Shown: positions 1 through 12,967, counted from the first letter of the stretch. The stretch is 64,000 bases of DNA from Clavelina lepadiformis (GCF_947623445.1 NC_135243.1:3784501-3848500), one strand, 5' to 3'. The notes: generated by a model from the sequence alone, not told the origin. A program made the numbers and translations.

Positions 1-1056
1 CATTTGGATAAAACCACCTGAGCCAGGTTATCCCAAAATGCACCGCTCTTTGACATTGATGAAAAGAACCGTTTGAGCCACATGCCGCCAAGATAACTGC
101 CCAAATAAAAGCATCAAAAATATTGCCTAACTGATTGAATTTAAACGAACAAATTTTGTGCGCAATTATGGATTAACAATTATCCATTATGGTTTGGATG
201 GCTTCATCTCTAACAAAAAATATATATAGAAACAGTTAGGTTCAAATATTCAGACATCTTACATTCAGGAGTAGATGCAAAAGAAAGGCACCTTGTAGGA
301 CTCTCATAAGCGAATACACCGTCGACATGCTCAATAAATCTGTATTCCTCGCCACGAAGCACGAAGTTAGAACCTTTGGAATTTGTGATAATCGATGTTT
401 CTGGAAGCTAGTTTATAAATATCAAAACTAAATTCAAATGATACATCGCATTTACAAAATAACTACAATCAAAATACGAATACAAAATAAATTTAAACCT
501 TAAACACGGTTAGAAAGATTAAAAAAACTAAACTAAACTAAAATTAAAAACGGAAATACAACGTTTATCTCGCAATGTGTTCGTAAATAGCGACTCAACG
601 TTTAAGAATATACATGTAAATAAATCTCAAACACAATGTCATATGTAACTATTAGTGGAGGGTAAAAGTTTTACTTATAACCAGGACCTATTGCGCAATA
701 CTGCAAAGTAAGCCTTGTAATAACCAACATATAACTATATAATTGATATTATTTACAAAATTTATACAAATACTTTTATACATTTTACTTAATTACATCT
801 GAATTTTACCTACTTTATTTTCTTACTTATTTTATTTGCTCGTACTTATTTTGTTCTTATTTTACCTACTTTATTTTACTTACTTGACACTTCGCTTACT
901 TTTAAACAAATTAACTGAATTACTTACTGAAAAACTTGGGAAAACATTATTTGTCCGTAGCTCTCCCCATCTGATTTGCCTAGACCCTATATAGATATAA
1001 TCGACCAAAGGACCTCCGTTCATGAAAACTGTCCGGCAATATTCATCAAAAGCCAT
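1..1056 (-). CDS. Profilin-like protein, locus 1 (3' end outside window)
   Basis: Three exons on the minus strand: 928-1056 (129 nt), 263-407 (145 nt) and 1-96, which runs off the window. Exon 1 starts MAFDEYC and contains VDYIYIG and RWGEL. Exon 2 reads TSIITNSKGSNFVLRGEEY, the family core that matches the G-x-F-x-x-x-G-x-x-Y strand-turn-strand of profilins. Exon 3 reads FILAACGSNGSFHQCQRAV and would form the C-terminal helix. Splice sites are canonical (TTTTCA|GTAAGT, CTAG|CTTCC, GAAT|GTAAGA, GCAG|TTAT). An upstream in-frame ATG at 1077 would add seven residues; I chose 1056 because paralogous first exons are also 129 nt. The profilin assignment is inferred from residue pattern and length. 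W is kept near position 30, but residue 3 is F rather than W. Confidence 0.66.
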
Positions 1057-2219
1057 TTGTGAATTACGAAGTGACAATATTATTTCTTCCTTATACCTTT
1101 CTTAAACAAATCTTTTAGCTTCTAAATGTAAAATGAAAATTTCCAAACTAAATATAATTACGAATAAATTCTCTTCGATTGTATTACTGTACTTACTTAA
1201 GGTTTTCTATTTAGTTACTTTCGATACTCTTACCGAGTAATCTGTATTTCTTGTAAACTTAATGAACTACATTTGACTGCAAGGTTAATATCTATTTATA
1301 GCGAATGCAACTTTTTACCTCAAAGGACATAAAAATTTACTTAATTACATGTTGTACAGTTAACTAGCAACTGAAAACGACAAACGTTAAGTACAACACA
1401 AGGCAAGCAATTAACACTGCTAGCAGTAACCCGCTTTCCACGTTGATTACCGACACGGTAAAGCAAAACGCATACAAGAAACTACAGGCAAATTGTAATC
1501 AAAAAACTTGATTTGGTGGATTAAAGTATTTATGAAGATGTTTGCATTTTAATAACACTTTTGGTGATAGTCTTCTTTATGTATTATAGAAGAAAATTTC
1601 GCAACAATAATAACTGTTAAAGACAGTTATGAGATATAGCGAAATGAGATATAGTTTTAAAGTGAATTTGTCCTTTTATTTTAGCAAGTACGCTCGTCTT
1701 AAATTTGTGAAAGCATGTAAGCTCTACACAAGCAAAACCCTCAAAAATTTAGAATAAAACCAACACCAGTTAAAATAAGACCAACAGTGTTGTAATAGGT
1801 ATAAATATTTAAGAAACGCGAGAACTTAAATCTTTGATAGAAATATTTTCCCCATTTTGAACTTGTTCTAGTGATGACATTATTTTGCTATTCATATATA
1901 GAATTACATCTTCCTCAGCGCTTGGCTAACCGCCATAGACGTAATAAATATAGCAAATAATTTTTTGTTTCTTAAGGTGCAAATATTTACCCATGGAAAA
2001 TTACTGAGAAAGCAAGATAAGAAGTTACAAGATAACAGAAATGAAGAAATGGAGAAATGGAGACATGGAGACATAAGTCCGGTGATTTGAGATAAATATC
2101 TGAGAGAAAAATTATCTTCATTTCCTTAATTGTCTTGTCATTTACAAAATCTATTTCGTTCTGCTTTCTTTATTCTTTTTTCCTGACTTTAATTTTGCGT
2201 GTCTATTAAGGCAGAAAAT
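1057..2219. other. Intergenic stretch upstream of locus 1
   Basis: I see no coding exon. The stretch is AT-rich and its right half is a diverged version of the upstream flank found in the three tandem units to its right (for example the segment around 1,440-1,640 resembles 4,050-4,260). It probably holds the promoter of locus 1, but no motif is certain. Confidence 0.5.
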
Positions 2220-2947
2220 GGATGAGAAGTTGCTTAGAAATAAAAATATGCAAGTTGAAACATGACACCAGGCTAAATTAGGAAATATAACATTAACCTA
2301 AAATAGGTTTGGTGGAATTTGGATTGATAGTTTTAGCGGTTTTACAGCATTTTAGTAATTAATTCATATAAAAACGCTTTGTGATTAATTGCAAACTAAA
2401 GATTATCAGTTAATGCTTTGCACCAATCATGTCAAAACTTCTTCCTGTTTTCTCAGGCTTAGCCTGAGGCTCAGGTCAGCCTATATATTAACTGGGTTGG
2501 GTGCCTAGAAGGATTTGAGTGAGGTATGTGCAAGCACCCAAGCAGCGATATTAGACAAACGATGGGTAAAATGGTGAATCTATTGCCTATATGTATTATA
2601 TACTAGTTAAAGGTTCATTATCTTTGTTTAAACGTTGAAGCCTTATTAATGCCTTCTATAAGCAATTTAAAATAAGTTAAGACCTATGCCCAAATCCAAA
2701 GCTGGAAATGTCCATTTTCTGTCTACAAGTCACACAATTATCATTGGTTTACTTTGCTGCTTACTGTAAGGGCGCATATTAAGTGTCGCACTGCTTATTA
2801 AAATCAATGAAAATTGAAGAAACCTTAGGTCGTGTCAAAGGGCCATTATAAAATAAACTGTCGGAATGTAGAAAAATATTTTTATTTTTATTGATCACAA
2901 TTCAACATGTAGTTTTATAGCATAGAAAACAATGCAGAGACTGGTTG

Positions 2948-3675
2948 TCAAACTCCATTCGGATGAAACCATTCGAGCCAGGTGATCCCAAATTGCACCG
3001 CACTTTGACAATGACGAAAAGAACCATTTGGGCCACAAGCCGCCACGACAACTACCGAATAAACAAGCATTATGAAACATTAACTTCACACTTTAGTAAT
3101 TGCATTTATACAAACGAACATCGAGTACTAAGTCATTTATGGATAGGATGGCTTCATCTCTAACAAACGTAGAAACGTTTAGGTTGAAAAGTTCATAAAC
3201 ATCTTACGTTCAAGAGTCGAAGCATAAGAAAGACACCTTGTAGGACTCGCATAGGTAAAAATCTCTTCAACATTATTCACAAATCTGTATTCCTCACCAC
3301 GAAGCACGAAGTTTGAATTTTTGGAGTTTGTGATGATTGACACTTCCGAAACCTGGTTGATAAATATCACAATAAAAGCAAAAAATAAAATCTGCTCATG
3401 TTTTTGACGTCAAGATGTTAAACGTTTTACCTATAACCAATAGCTATTGCGCGATACCGCAAAGTAAGCCTTCGAATAACCAACATTTAGCTGTATAGTT
3501 GATCTTATATATCACAAAGTAAGCTACTTCTATATAAATTACTTACTGTAAGGCTTAAAAAACTATCGTTTGTTGTTAGATCTTTCAGTTTGGACCGTCT
3601 AGTCCCTACGTAGACATAATCGACCAAAGGACTTCCGTTTCGAAACACTCTTCGGCAACATTCATCAAAATCCAT
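2948..3675 (-). CDS. Profilin-like protein, locus 2 (tandem unit 1)
   Basis: Exons 3547-3675, 3208-3352 and 2948-3051 (129, 145 and 104 nt) give 125 residues and a TGA stop. Exon 1 reads MDFDECCRRVFRNGSPLVDY then VYVGTRR. Exon 2 has VSIITNSKNSNFVLRGEEY and TYASPTRCLSYAS. Exon 3 has LVVAACGPNGSFRHCQSAV followed by FGITWLEWFHPNGV. Introns are phase 0 and phase 1. The profilin-like core is present, but the W3 and W30 positions are F and a basic stretch, so poly-proline binding looks doubtful. It is the longest C-terminus of the tandem trio. No signal peptide or membrane segment is visible, which fits a cytosolic protein. Confidence 0.7.
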
Positions 3676-5311
3676 ATTTTGGGTTTCACTTTATTTTTTT
3701 CCTAATATCTTTCTTAAACAAAATCTTTACTTTTAAAATGTAAAATGAAAACTTTCAAACAAAAACAAAATTAGTTACAGAATTCCTTTCAACTGTATTA
3801 TTGTATTTATTCACCTCTGATATTCCTGTAAGCTACACTAACTTGTTTCGCACATTTTGCTTTAAAAAGCATTAACCTGAACTACCTAACTTTAACTGCA
3901 AATCAAGACGTTTATATTTGCTACAAACGCCAAACTAAAACAACAAAACAAATTTATCAACTTTTAAATGTTGCAAACTACTGTAGCAACAGACAAGAAA
4001 AGACGCTGAGTATCACACAATTTAAGCATTTAATGCTGATGCGTTACACGTTAATTGTACCTAAAGCAAAGTGCAGAAGAAACTCCAAGACAAAAGCAAT
4101 CAAGAAACTTGATTTGGCGGCTTAACTTATTCATGCAAATGTTTGAATTTTTGCAACATTTTTCTCGATTGCTACGCATTATATAAGAAATGATCGCAAC
4201 AACAATAATTGTTAAAAAGTCATACAGTTCCATGATGACATTTTAAAGTGAATTTCTACTGTTATTTTAGCAAGGGCGCCAATATCAATCTTATCTAAGG
4301 ATAAACTAACACGATGAAAGAACTAAGAAATATTGGAAAAAAACATCAACAGAAAAACCAATAATGATTACAGGTGCCCAAACGAGCAAAATTTTTCCAC
4401 GCCAGATATTAATTTTTCACCTGGGCAGAGATGAAGTGAAGAAAACGAAGTAACATTGGAGACCAAAAGACAAGATTTGTTAGATGTCTAAAATGATCGA
4501 AGTGACAAATGCACTGAAAAATAATGCTGAAAATGTAAAGAAAATGGATGGTAAGTTGCTTAGAAATAAAAGTATGCAAGTTGAAACTCGACACCGGGTT
4601 AAATTAAGAAATATAACGTTAACCTAAAATAGGTTGGTGGAATTTTGATTGATAGTTTTAGCGGTTTTACAGCATTTTAGTAATTAATTCATATAAAAAC
4701 GCTTTGTGATTAATTGCAAACTGAAGATTATCAGTTAATGCTTTGCACCAATCATGTCAAAACTTCTTCCTGTTTTCTCAGGCTTAGCCTGAGGCTCAGG
4801 TCAGCCTATATATTAACTATTTTGGGTGCCTTGAAAATATTGAGTGAGGTATGTGCAAGCACCCAAGCAGCGACATTAGACAAACGATGAGTAAAATGGT
4901 GAATCTATTGCCTATGTGTATTATATACTAGTTAAAGGTTCATTATCTTTGTTGAAACGTTGAAGCCTTATTAATGCCTTTTATAAGCAATTTAAAATAA
5001 GTTAAGTCCTATGCCAAAATCCAAAGCTGGAAATGTCCATTTTCTGTCTACAAGTCACACAATTATCATTGGTTGACTTTGCTGCTTACTGTAAGGGCGC
5101 ATATTAAGTGTCGCACTGCTTATTAAAATCAATTAAAATTGAAGAAAGCTTAGGTCGTGTCAAAGGGTCATTGTAAAATAAATTGTCGGAATGTAGAAAA
5201 ATATTTTTATTGATCACAATTCAACATGTAGTTTTATAACATAGAAAACAACGCAGAGATTGGATGTTAAGAGATGGATGAGATTGGTTGGCAACCCCCA
5301 TTCGGATAAAA

Positions 5312-5998
5312 CTACTTGAGCCAGGTGATCCCAAACTGCACCGCACTTTGACAATGACGAAGAGAACCGTTTGAGCCACATGCTGCCACGATAACTGCCG
5401 AATAAAAAGCATCATAAAACATTAACTTCACACTTTAGTAATTGCATTTATACAAACGAACATCGAGTACTAAGTCATTTTTGGATAGGTTGGCTTCATC
5501 TCTAACAAACGTAGAAACGTTTTGGTTGAAAAGTTCATAAACATCTTACGTTCAGGAGTCGAAGCATAAGAAATAGTTCTTGTTGGACTCGCATAAGCAA
5601 AACTCTCTTCAAAATGATTCACAAATGCGTATTTTTCTCCACGAAGCACGAAGTTTGAATCTTTGGAATTTGTGATGATTGACACTTCTGAAAGCTGATT
5701 GATAAATAGCAAAATAAATGCAAAATCATATGTAACAGGGATGATATCAAACTTTTTACCTATAACCAGTATCTATTGCGCGATACCGCAAAGTAAGCCT
5801 TCGAATAACACTCATTTGGCAGTATAGTTGATCTTATATATGACATAGTAACCTACTTCTACATAAATTACTTACTGTAAGGCTTGAAAAACTATCGTTT
5901 GTTGTTAGATCTTTCAGTTTGGCCCATCTAGTCCCTACGTAGACATAATCGACCATTCCGTTTCGAAACACTCTTCGGCAATATTCATCAAAATCCAT
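5312..5998 (-). CDS. Profilin-like protein, locus 3 (tandem unit 2)
   Basis: Exons 5876-5998 (123 nt), 5550-5694 (145 nt) and 5312-5394 (83 nt) encode 116 residues. Relative to locus 2, exon 1 has lost six bases so that NGSPLVDY becomes NGMVDY, and exon 3 ends early at TAG after FGITWLK, nine residues short of locus 2. The exon 2 core is VSIITNSKDSNFVLRGEKY. Splice sites are canonical. Locus 4 shares both changes, so these two are the youngest pair. The short tail removes the last part of the predicted C-terminal helix; whether the protein still folds cannot be judged from sequence alone. Confidence 0.68.
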
Positions 5999-7635
5999 TT
6001 TTTGGGTTTCACTTTATTTTTTTCCTAATATCTTTCTTAAACAAAATCTTTTACTTTTAAAATGTAAAATGAAAACTTTCAAACAAAAACAAAATTAGTT
6101 ACAAAATCCCTTTCAACTGTATTATTGTATTTATTCACCTCTGATATTCCTGTAAGCTACACTAACTTGTTTCGCACATTTTGCTTTAAAAAGCATTAAC
6201 CTGAACTACCTATCCTTAACTGCAAATCAAGACGTTTATATTTACTACAAACGCCAAACTAAAACAACAAAACAAATTTATCTACTTTTAAATGTTGCAA
6301 ACTACTGTAGCAACAGACAAGAAAAGACGCTGAGTATCACACAATTTACGGATTTAATGCTGATGCGTTACACGTTAATTGTACCTAAAGCAAAACGCAG
6401 AAGAAACTCCAAGACAAAAGCAATCAAGAAACTTGATTTGGCGGCTTAACTTATTCATGCAAATGTTTGAATTTTTGCAACATTTTTCTCGATTGCTACG
6501 CATTATATAAGAAATGATCGCAACAACAATAATTGTTAAAAAGTCATACAGTTCCATGATGACGTTTTAAAGTGAATTTCTACTGTTATTTTAGCAAGGG
6601 CGCCCATATCAATCTTATCTAAGGATAAACTAACACGATAAAGAACTAAGAAATATTGGAAAAAAACATCAACAGAAAAACCAATAATGATTACATGTGC
6701 CCAAACGAGCAAAATTTTTCCACACCAGATATTAATTTTTCACCTGGGCAGAGATGAAGTGAAGAAAACGAAGTAACATTGGAGACCAAAAGACAAGATT
6801 TGTTAGATGTCTAAAATGATCGAAGTGACAAATGCACTGAAAAATAATGCTGAAAATGTAAAGAAAATGGATGGTAAGTTGCTTAGAAATAAAAATATGA
6901 AAGTTGAAACTCGACACCGGGTTAAATTAGGAAATATAACGATAACCTAAAATAGGTTGGTGGAATTTTGATTGATAGTTTTAGCGGTTTTACAGCATTT
7001 TAGAAATCAGTTCATATAAAAACGCTTTGTGATTAATTGTAAACTGAAGATTATCAGTTAATGCTTTGCACCAATCATGTCAAAACTTCTTCCTGTTTTC
7101 TCAGGCTTAGCCTGAGGCTCAGGTCAGCCTATATATTAACTATTTTGGGTGCCTTGAAAATATTGAGTGAGGTATGTGCAAGCACCCAAGCAGCGACATT
7201 AGACAAACGATGAGTAAAATGGTGAATCTATTGCCTATGTGTATTATATACTAGTTAAAGGTTCATTATCTTTGTTGAAACGTTGAAGCCTTATTAAATG
7301 CCTTCTATAAGCAATTTAAAATAAGTTTTGTCCTATGCCCAAATCCAAAGCTGGAAATGTCCATTTTCTGTCTACAAGTCACACAATTATCATTGGTTTA
7401 CTTTGCTGCTTACTGTAAGGGCGCATATTAAGTGTCGCACTGCTTATTAAAATCAATGAAAATTGAAGAAACCTTAGGTCGTGTCAAAGGGCTATTGTAA
7501 AATAAACTGTCGGAATGTAGAAAAATATTTTTATTGATCACAATTCAACATGTAGTTTTATAACATAGAAAACAACGCAGAGATTGGATGTTAAGAGATG
7601 GATGAGATTGGTTGGCAACCCCCATTCGGATAAAA

Positions 7636-8543
7636 TTACTTGAGCCAGGTGATCCCAAACTGCACCGCACTTTGACAATGACGAAGAGAACCGTTTGAGC
7701 CACATGCTGCCACGATAACTGCCGAATAAAAAGCATCATAAAACATTAACTTCACACTTTAGTAATTGCATTTATACAAACGAACATCAAGTACAAAGTC
7801 ATTTTTGGATAGGCTGGTTTCATCTCTAACAAACGTAGAAACGTTTTGGTTGAAAAGTTCATAAACATCTTACGTTCAGGAGTCGAAGCATAAGAAATAG
7901 TTCTTGTTGGACTCGCATAAGCAAAACTCTCTTCAAAATGATTCACAAATGCGTATTTTTCTCCACGAAGCACGAAGTTTGAATCTTTGGAGTTTGTGAT
8001 GATTGACACTTCTGAAAGCTGAATAACAAATAACAAAATAAATGCAAAATATAAAATCTACTCATGCGTTTGACGTCGCATTTAAAAAATAAATACAAAA
8101 CCAAGATGTATTTCTTAAAACCGATCAAAAATGTTAAGAAAACTGATCTAAATTTGGAAATATAACAATTACCTAATAACGCATTTCTAAATGGCGAATT
8201 AGGTTTATTTAAGGAGGAATGAAAATAAAAATTTTTGAAGTCAGAAATTTCGCGACGATTCAAACACAAGGTCATATGTAACAGGGTTGATATCAAATTT
8301 TTACCTATAACCAGTATCTATTGCGCGATACCGCAAAGTAAGCCTTCGAATAACCAACCTTTGGTGGTATAGTTGATCTTATATATGACATAGTAACCTA
8401 CTTCTACATAAATTACTTACTGTAAGGCTTGAAAAACCCTCGTTTGTAGTTAGATCTTTCAGTTTGGCCCATCTAGTCCCTACGTAGACATAATCGACCA
8501 TTCCGTTTCGAAACACTCTTCGGCAATATTCATCAAAATCCAT
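7636..8543 (-). CDS. Profilin-like protein, locus 4 (tandem unit 3)
   Basis: Exons 8421-8543, 7874-8018 and 7636-7718 encode 116 residues, ending in TAA after FGITWLK. It differs from locus 3 at few residues (for example TTNEGFSSLT in place of TTNDSFSSLT at the end of exon 1). The first intron is about 400 bases, longer than in the other two units. All splice signals are canonical. Independent TAG (locus 3) and TAA (locus 4) codons at the same early position suggest that the short C-terminus arose first and one stop then mutated to the other. Confidence 0.68.
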
Positions 8544-9405
8544 TTTTTGGGTTTCACTTTATTTTTTCCTAATATCTTTCTTAAACAAAATCTTTTACTT
8601 TTAAAATGTAAAATGAAAACTTTCAAACAAAAGCAAAATTAGTTACAGAATTCCTTTCAATTGTATTATTGTATTTATTCACCTCTGATATTTTTATAAG
8701 CTACACTAACTTGTTTCGCACATTTTGCTTTAAAAAGCATTAACTTGAACTACTTACCCTTAACTACAAATGAAGACGTTTATATTTACTACAAACGCCA
8801 AACTAAAACAACAAAACAAATTTATCTACTTTTAAATGTTGCAAACTACTGTAGCAACAGAGAAGAAAAGACGCTGAGTATCACACAATTTAAGCATTTA
8901 TTGCTGATGCGTTACACGTTAATTGCACCTAAAGCAAAACGCAGAAGAAAATCCAAGACAAAAGCAATTAAGAAACTTGATTTGGCGGCTTAACTTATTC
9001 ATGCAAATGTTTGAATTTTTGCAACATTTTTCTGGATTGCTACGAATTATATAAGAAATAATCGCAACAACAATAATTATTAAAAAGTCATACAGTTCCA
9101 TGATTTATAGTTTTAAAGTGAGTTTGTGCCGTTATTTTAGCAAGGGCGCCCATATCAATCTTATCTAAGGATAAACTAACACGATGAAAGAACTCAGAAA
9201 TGTTAGAATAAACCATCAACAGAAAAACCAATAATGATTACAAGTGCGCAAACGAGCAAACTTTTTCCACACCAGATATTAATTTTTCACCTGGGCAGAG
9301 ATGAAGTGAAGAAAACGAAGTAACTTTGGAGACCAGAAGACAAGATTTGTTAGATGTCTAAAATGATCGAAGTGACAAATGCAGTGACAAATAATGCTGA
9401 ATTTG

Positions 9406-10150
9406 TATGTATACCCAATTTATTCATAACTGTGTTATAGGATGTCGGTGCTATACTTCATTTTAGTAAAATTTGCGAAAACATCTTGTGCAGACAAATG
9501 GCTAAGACTGTTTATTTCAAACAATTTCAGTGAAAGAATCACAGCTCATAACATCTAAGTCACAAAATTTTCTCCAGATTTCAATTAAATTCATGGTCCT
9601 TGCTAATGACCATGACGTTAATGATAAACCATTTCAAAAAATGATCCTTCAATGAAATGTGTAGTATCAATAAACCAATATGACTTACCAGTGCAAGAGT
9701 TAATGAAGCCACTAGTGGTTTATTATTTCAACAATCACCACGATGGCTTGTGTAAATATTCCTTGAGGAGGTTGATGATGAATCCACCAAAGGACGATTT
9801 TAACAGAATTTTGTTAAAGCAGCTTACTCATTCTGATAAAATCTACTTAATTAAAATTTACCACATTTTTTTCTTATTCTACTGTACTTTGATATTTTTA
9901 GGCCAATCATCAGCTTTCGAACGCTGAAACTTGCAATCTGTCGAATACGGTGAAATCATTTATGGAGATTTTACGCTTCAGTCCAAACAAACTCATTCAA
10001 AAGAAGGAGAAAATTAAATCATTCCAGGCTTTAGTTATTGTAAACTCAAAGCTAAAGTTGATGTCATTTAAAATGACATAGAAGTTTTCGGCATTTTACA
10101 AATAGAGTTGCAACCTAGGTACGACTATGTTATCCGTAGGGTGTGGTAGT
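9406..10150. other. Gap with no recognisable gene
   Basis: Between the tandem units and the locus 5 flank. One plus-strand open frame of 91 codons (9,652-9,927) matches nothing I know and has no splice-linked partner. No repeat ends are visible. Confidence 0.4.
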
Positions 10151-10522
10151 GCTTAATACGACATATTCGTTTTATTAAGCGCTTCGTCATGACATATATA
10201 TCGAACGTGATCATTCTACATTGATCAGATTTGAATGAGGTTTATTAGGATATAGAGATACAGATCTAAGCCAGCAACTTCAATCTTCTCGCACGATATA
10301 AAGCGTGTTCATTGTCATAAGCTTCCTAGTAGCAATGACAATATAGATTGTTTGTGTCTTGAGTTTGTTTGAGCTTGTATTTGGATTTTCCTCCTTTCGT
10401 TAAGAATACGTTGTCGACAGCATTATACACAAAGTTGCATTGTTTATTGTAAAAACATAACAGTTTATTGATTAGGCCTATAATACAATAAAAATATTTT
10501 ACATAAAATCATTTCAACTTCG

Positions 10523-11264
10523 CTACGAAATATCCAATGGCAAAGCCTTCAAAATAGAGAGCCCAAAATCTGCCGCTTCTAGACATGATCAGTTATCATT
10601 GGATTCGAAGCGTAAAATCAAGATAACTGCAAAAACATAAAAACAAAATAAACATTACAATAGTAACTGCATTCAAATGGAAAAACTTTAGTCATTATAG
10701 CATGATAGCTTAAGTACTTTCATTTTTAATCAATTTTGTATAGGTTGCTGTTTAAGAGTACACAGCATAGACATCTTACATCGCGGGACCACTCCATAAG
10801 CAAGCGTTTTTGTTGGGCTTTGGTAAATATAAATACCATTGTAGATGTTTGCACAATCGTAATCCTCTCCATAGAGCACAAATGTTGATCCAAGGGAGCT
10901 AAGAACGGTGCAAAAATCCAACATCTATTTAAGTTGAAAATTGAAGAAATTTTTAAAAATTAATAAAGTTGTTAAGTCGAAACTTTACGTTTTTTCTGAA
11001 ATAAAACCACAATTTAGTTCAATCGGGTTAGAAACGTCTTATGAAATGTAAATGACGCAATATAGCAAACTGCCCGTCGTATCAAAGTTAGCTTATCAAC
11101 CACACATCTACAGCATAATATATTAACACTAACTAAACTTACTGAAAAACGTGGATAACCCTCAAGCGCCAATTCTGTAAACATCATGCTTTGTAAGGAA
11201 ATTGTATGTACACTTTTGACCGGTGGTATCTTTTAACACCGGCGCAAAATTCTTTCCAAGCCAT
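10523..11264 (-). pseudogene. Profilin-like pseudogene, locus 5
   Basis: Exon 2 (10780-10924, 145 nt) is intact and reads LSSLGSTFVLYGEDYDC then YQSPTKTLAYG. Exon 3 (10523-10626) keeps SCLEAADFGLSIL, but an in-frame TGA lies just before that motif. Exon 1 begins MAWKEFCAGV at 11264, with the family W3 and FC, and then loses frame, meeting TGA after about 25 codons while its splice donor region (GGTTATCCACGTTTTTCA) survives in another frame. A run of 23 A residues (gene strand) directly abuts the ATG. The downstream flank (10,150-10,480) matches that of locus 13 in inverted orientation. Confidence 0.7.
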
Positions 11265-11286
11265 TTTTTTTTTTTTTTTTTTTTTT
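11264..11286. repeat. Poly-T run of 23 bases
   Basis: Uninterrupted T on the plus strand, so poly-A on the strand of locus 5, ending exactly at its ATG. Likely slippage-prone. Confidence 0.9.
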
Positions 11287-11915
11287 AAAGACAGTTTTCT
11301 TTTACCTTGTAACCTAGTGAGATGACAGACAATGAGATAAAAACTTAAAAACATTAAAAACCACGTCGTAGAGTCAAAATATATAACTAACAAATGCAAA
11401 TCTATTACAACAGCAATAATACTTAATGGCAAGTAATAAAGTAGCATTAGGACAAAGAAATCTATAGCATGGTATTATGCAAGAAATTAAAGCTGCGTCA
11501 AGCCGCTCGGTTTGCGGGTTATGAAAAAGTTACGTAAAAAGATTAACTTCAATAAAACGTGAGCATAACGACTGCAGCAAAACTTCTGCCTCCCAAGTCT
11601 TATTCTATCAAAAACACTTAAGCTTGCATCACACATCTAGTATCTTCACTCAATCAATGAACGAACATCAGACATGTTGGTTTTTAGATGACGTACGACA
11701 AGCAACGTAGCGTTTCCGAAGCATTGTCATCAATACCTTTATTTGATTTTACTTTGACTTATTATTAACGTATTTTTGCACTTGCTCGTATATTCTTAAA
11801 ACTTCAAAAGCTCGTAAAAGCGACTTAGATTTGTAAAACATAGAAATCAGTTTACTTTTGAAGACATGATTCAAGATTTGTTCTTCAACTTCAAAAGCTT
11901 GTACAGACATCTTGC

Positions 11916-12033
11916 ATATGCTGGTTGACCCATAAGCAATCGATCTTGTTCGACGTTCGTAGATAAAAATTTCATTGTAATAGTCCAAACAGCTGTATTC
12001 CTTGGTAAGTATAATTGACGCTATACGAACAGC
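11916..12033 (-). pseudogene. Orphan profilin-like exon 2, locus 6
   Basis: A 118-nt stretch reads AVRIASIILTKEYSCLDYYN then IYERRTRSIAYGSTS. It lines up with exon 2 of the family but has lost 27 bases covering the G-x-F-x-x-x-G core. It is bounded by an AG acceptor (GCAG|GCTG) and a donor changed from GT to GC (T|GCAAGATG). I find no matching exon 1 or exon 3 between 11,290 and 12,140, so this is a gene relic. Confidence 0.6.
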
Positions 12034-12147
12034 CTGCTTTGATGAAAACCACCCAATAAATATACAAATATTTTTATTTTATTAAATAGAACAATAGTAC
12101 AATAGAAATTCACAATTTGAGTACAATTCTTGCGTTTGTAAGGTTCA

Positions 12148-12967
12148 TTAGTCTTCCAAGCACTTGATATAAGAGAGGCCGTAATCTACTGCTCTTTCAC
12201 AATGATCGTGAGCATCTACATGGCCCACAACAACCAATATATCTGCAGATAAGAAAAATTAAAAATTTTGTTATGATTGAATTTGTTTAACCGTTAAACC
12301 TCAAAAACAATGCTACTGACATGACTTTATTACATTAAATGTTAGTTTTCCTGTTCTTAGAGATCTTACATCTAAGGCACCATCCATAAGCAAGTGATTT
12401 TTCTGTACTTGCAAAGATGTGTATGGAACCTTTATTCTCTACAAATTTGTATTCCTGTCCATGAAGAAAGAAATTCCTATTTCCCGAAGAAGTGATTGCC
12501 AAAACGTCATAAACCTGGTTGGAAGTTGTAAAATTGAAATTCAAGAAATGAACGAAAATAAAAAGCATGATCTCATACACTCTCATATTTGTAAGTTAAA
12601 CGTATTTATAGCTTTCAGCTATAAGAAAAGTCACAGAAAAATGATGAGAAAAAGGAAAAATAATAAATCCCCTGATGATGTGTCCACAAAATGCGTGACT
12701 GTATGATAAAACACCATTCAACATCAGTGACATATGTTAGAACACTGACTTACAAAAACATCTAGTTACATGTACATAAATACATTATAAATTAAACAAA
12801 GTAATACATAGAAATAAATTTTTACAAACGTTACTTACGTTAAGTCCTGGAAACATTCCATGTGACCAATTCTCGGCCCACTTCTTCTCCCTGGTACCCA
12901 TGTAGGCATACTCGGCCAGAAGACCTCCGTTTTTCAGAAGGTCGGCGCAAAAACTGTTTGAAGGCAT
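12148..12967 (-). CDS. Profilin-like protein, locus 7
   Basis: Exons 12839-12967 (129 nt), 12370-12514 (145 nt) and 12148-12242 (95 nt) give 122 residues and TAA. Exon 1 has FCADLLKNGGLLAEYAYMGT and KKWAENW, keeping W at position 30 of profilins but not W3 (MPSNSF). Exon 2 has SGNRNFFLHGQEYKF. Exon 3 has YILVVVGHVDAHDHCERAV followed by DYGLSYIKCLED, similar in pattern to the end of profilin (conserved Cys, then a helix with spaced hydrophobics). It faces locus 8 across a 1.5 kb gap, so the two may share a promoter region. Confidence 0.72.

Larger units (their letters stand above)
2220..9405. repeat. Three tandem 2.3-2.5 kb units, each with a profilin-like gene
   Basis: Units run about 2,220-4,542, 4,543-6,866 and 6,867-9,405. 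The phrase ATGGATGGTAAGTTGCTTAG or a close variant restarts each unit, and flanks, exons and introns are close to identical over most of the length. The third unit is about 220 bases longer because the intron between exons 1 and 2 keeps sequence (about 8,050-8,270) that is missing in the first two. Locus 1 with its flank looks like an older, more diverged member of the same series. Such arrays usually arise by unequal crossing-over. Confidence 0.9.

Noticed and set aside
8745-8993. Lys/Arg-rich frame ending KAKRRRKSKTKAIKKLDLAA
   Set aside because: Looks like a basic protein tail, but it lies in the tandem flank, is not open in the other units to the same extent, and has no known homologue.
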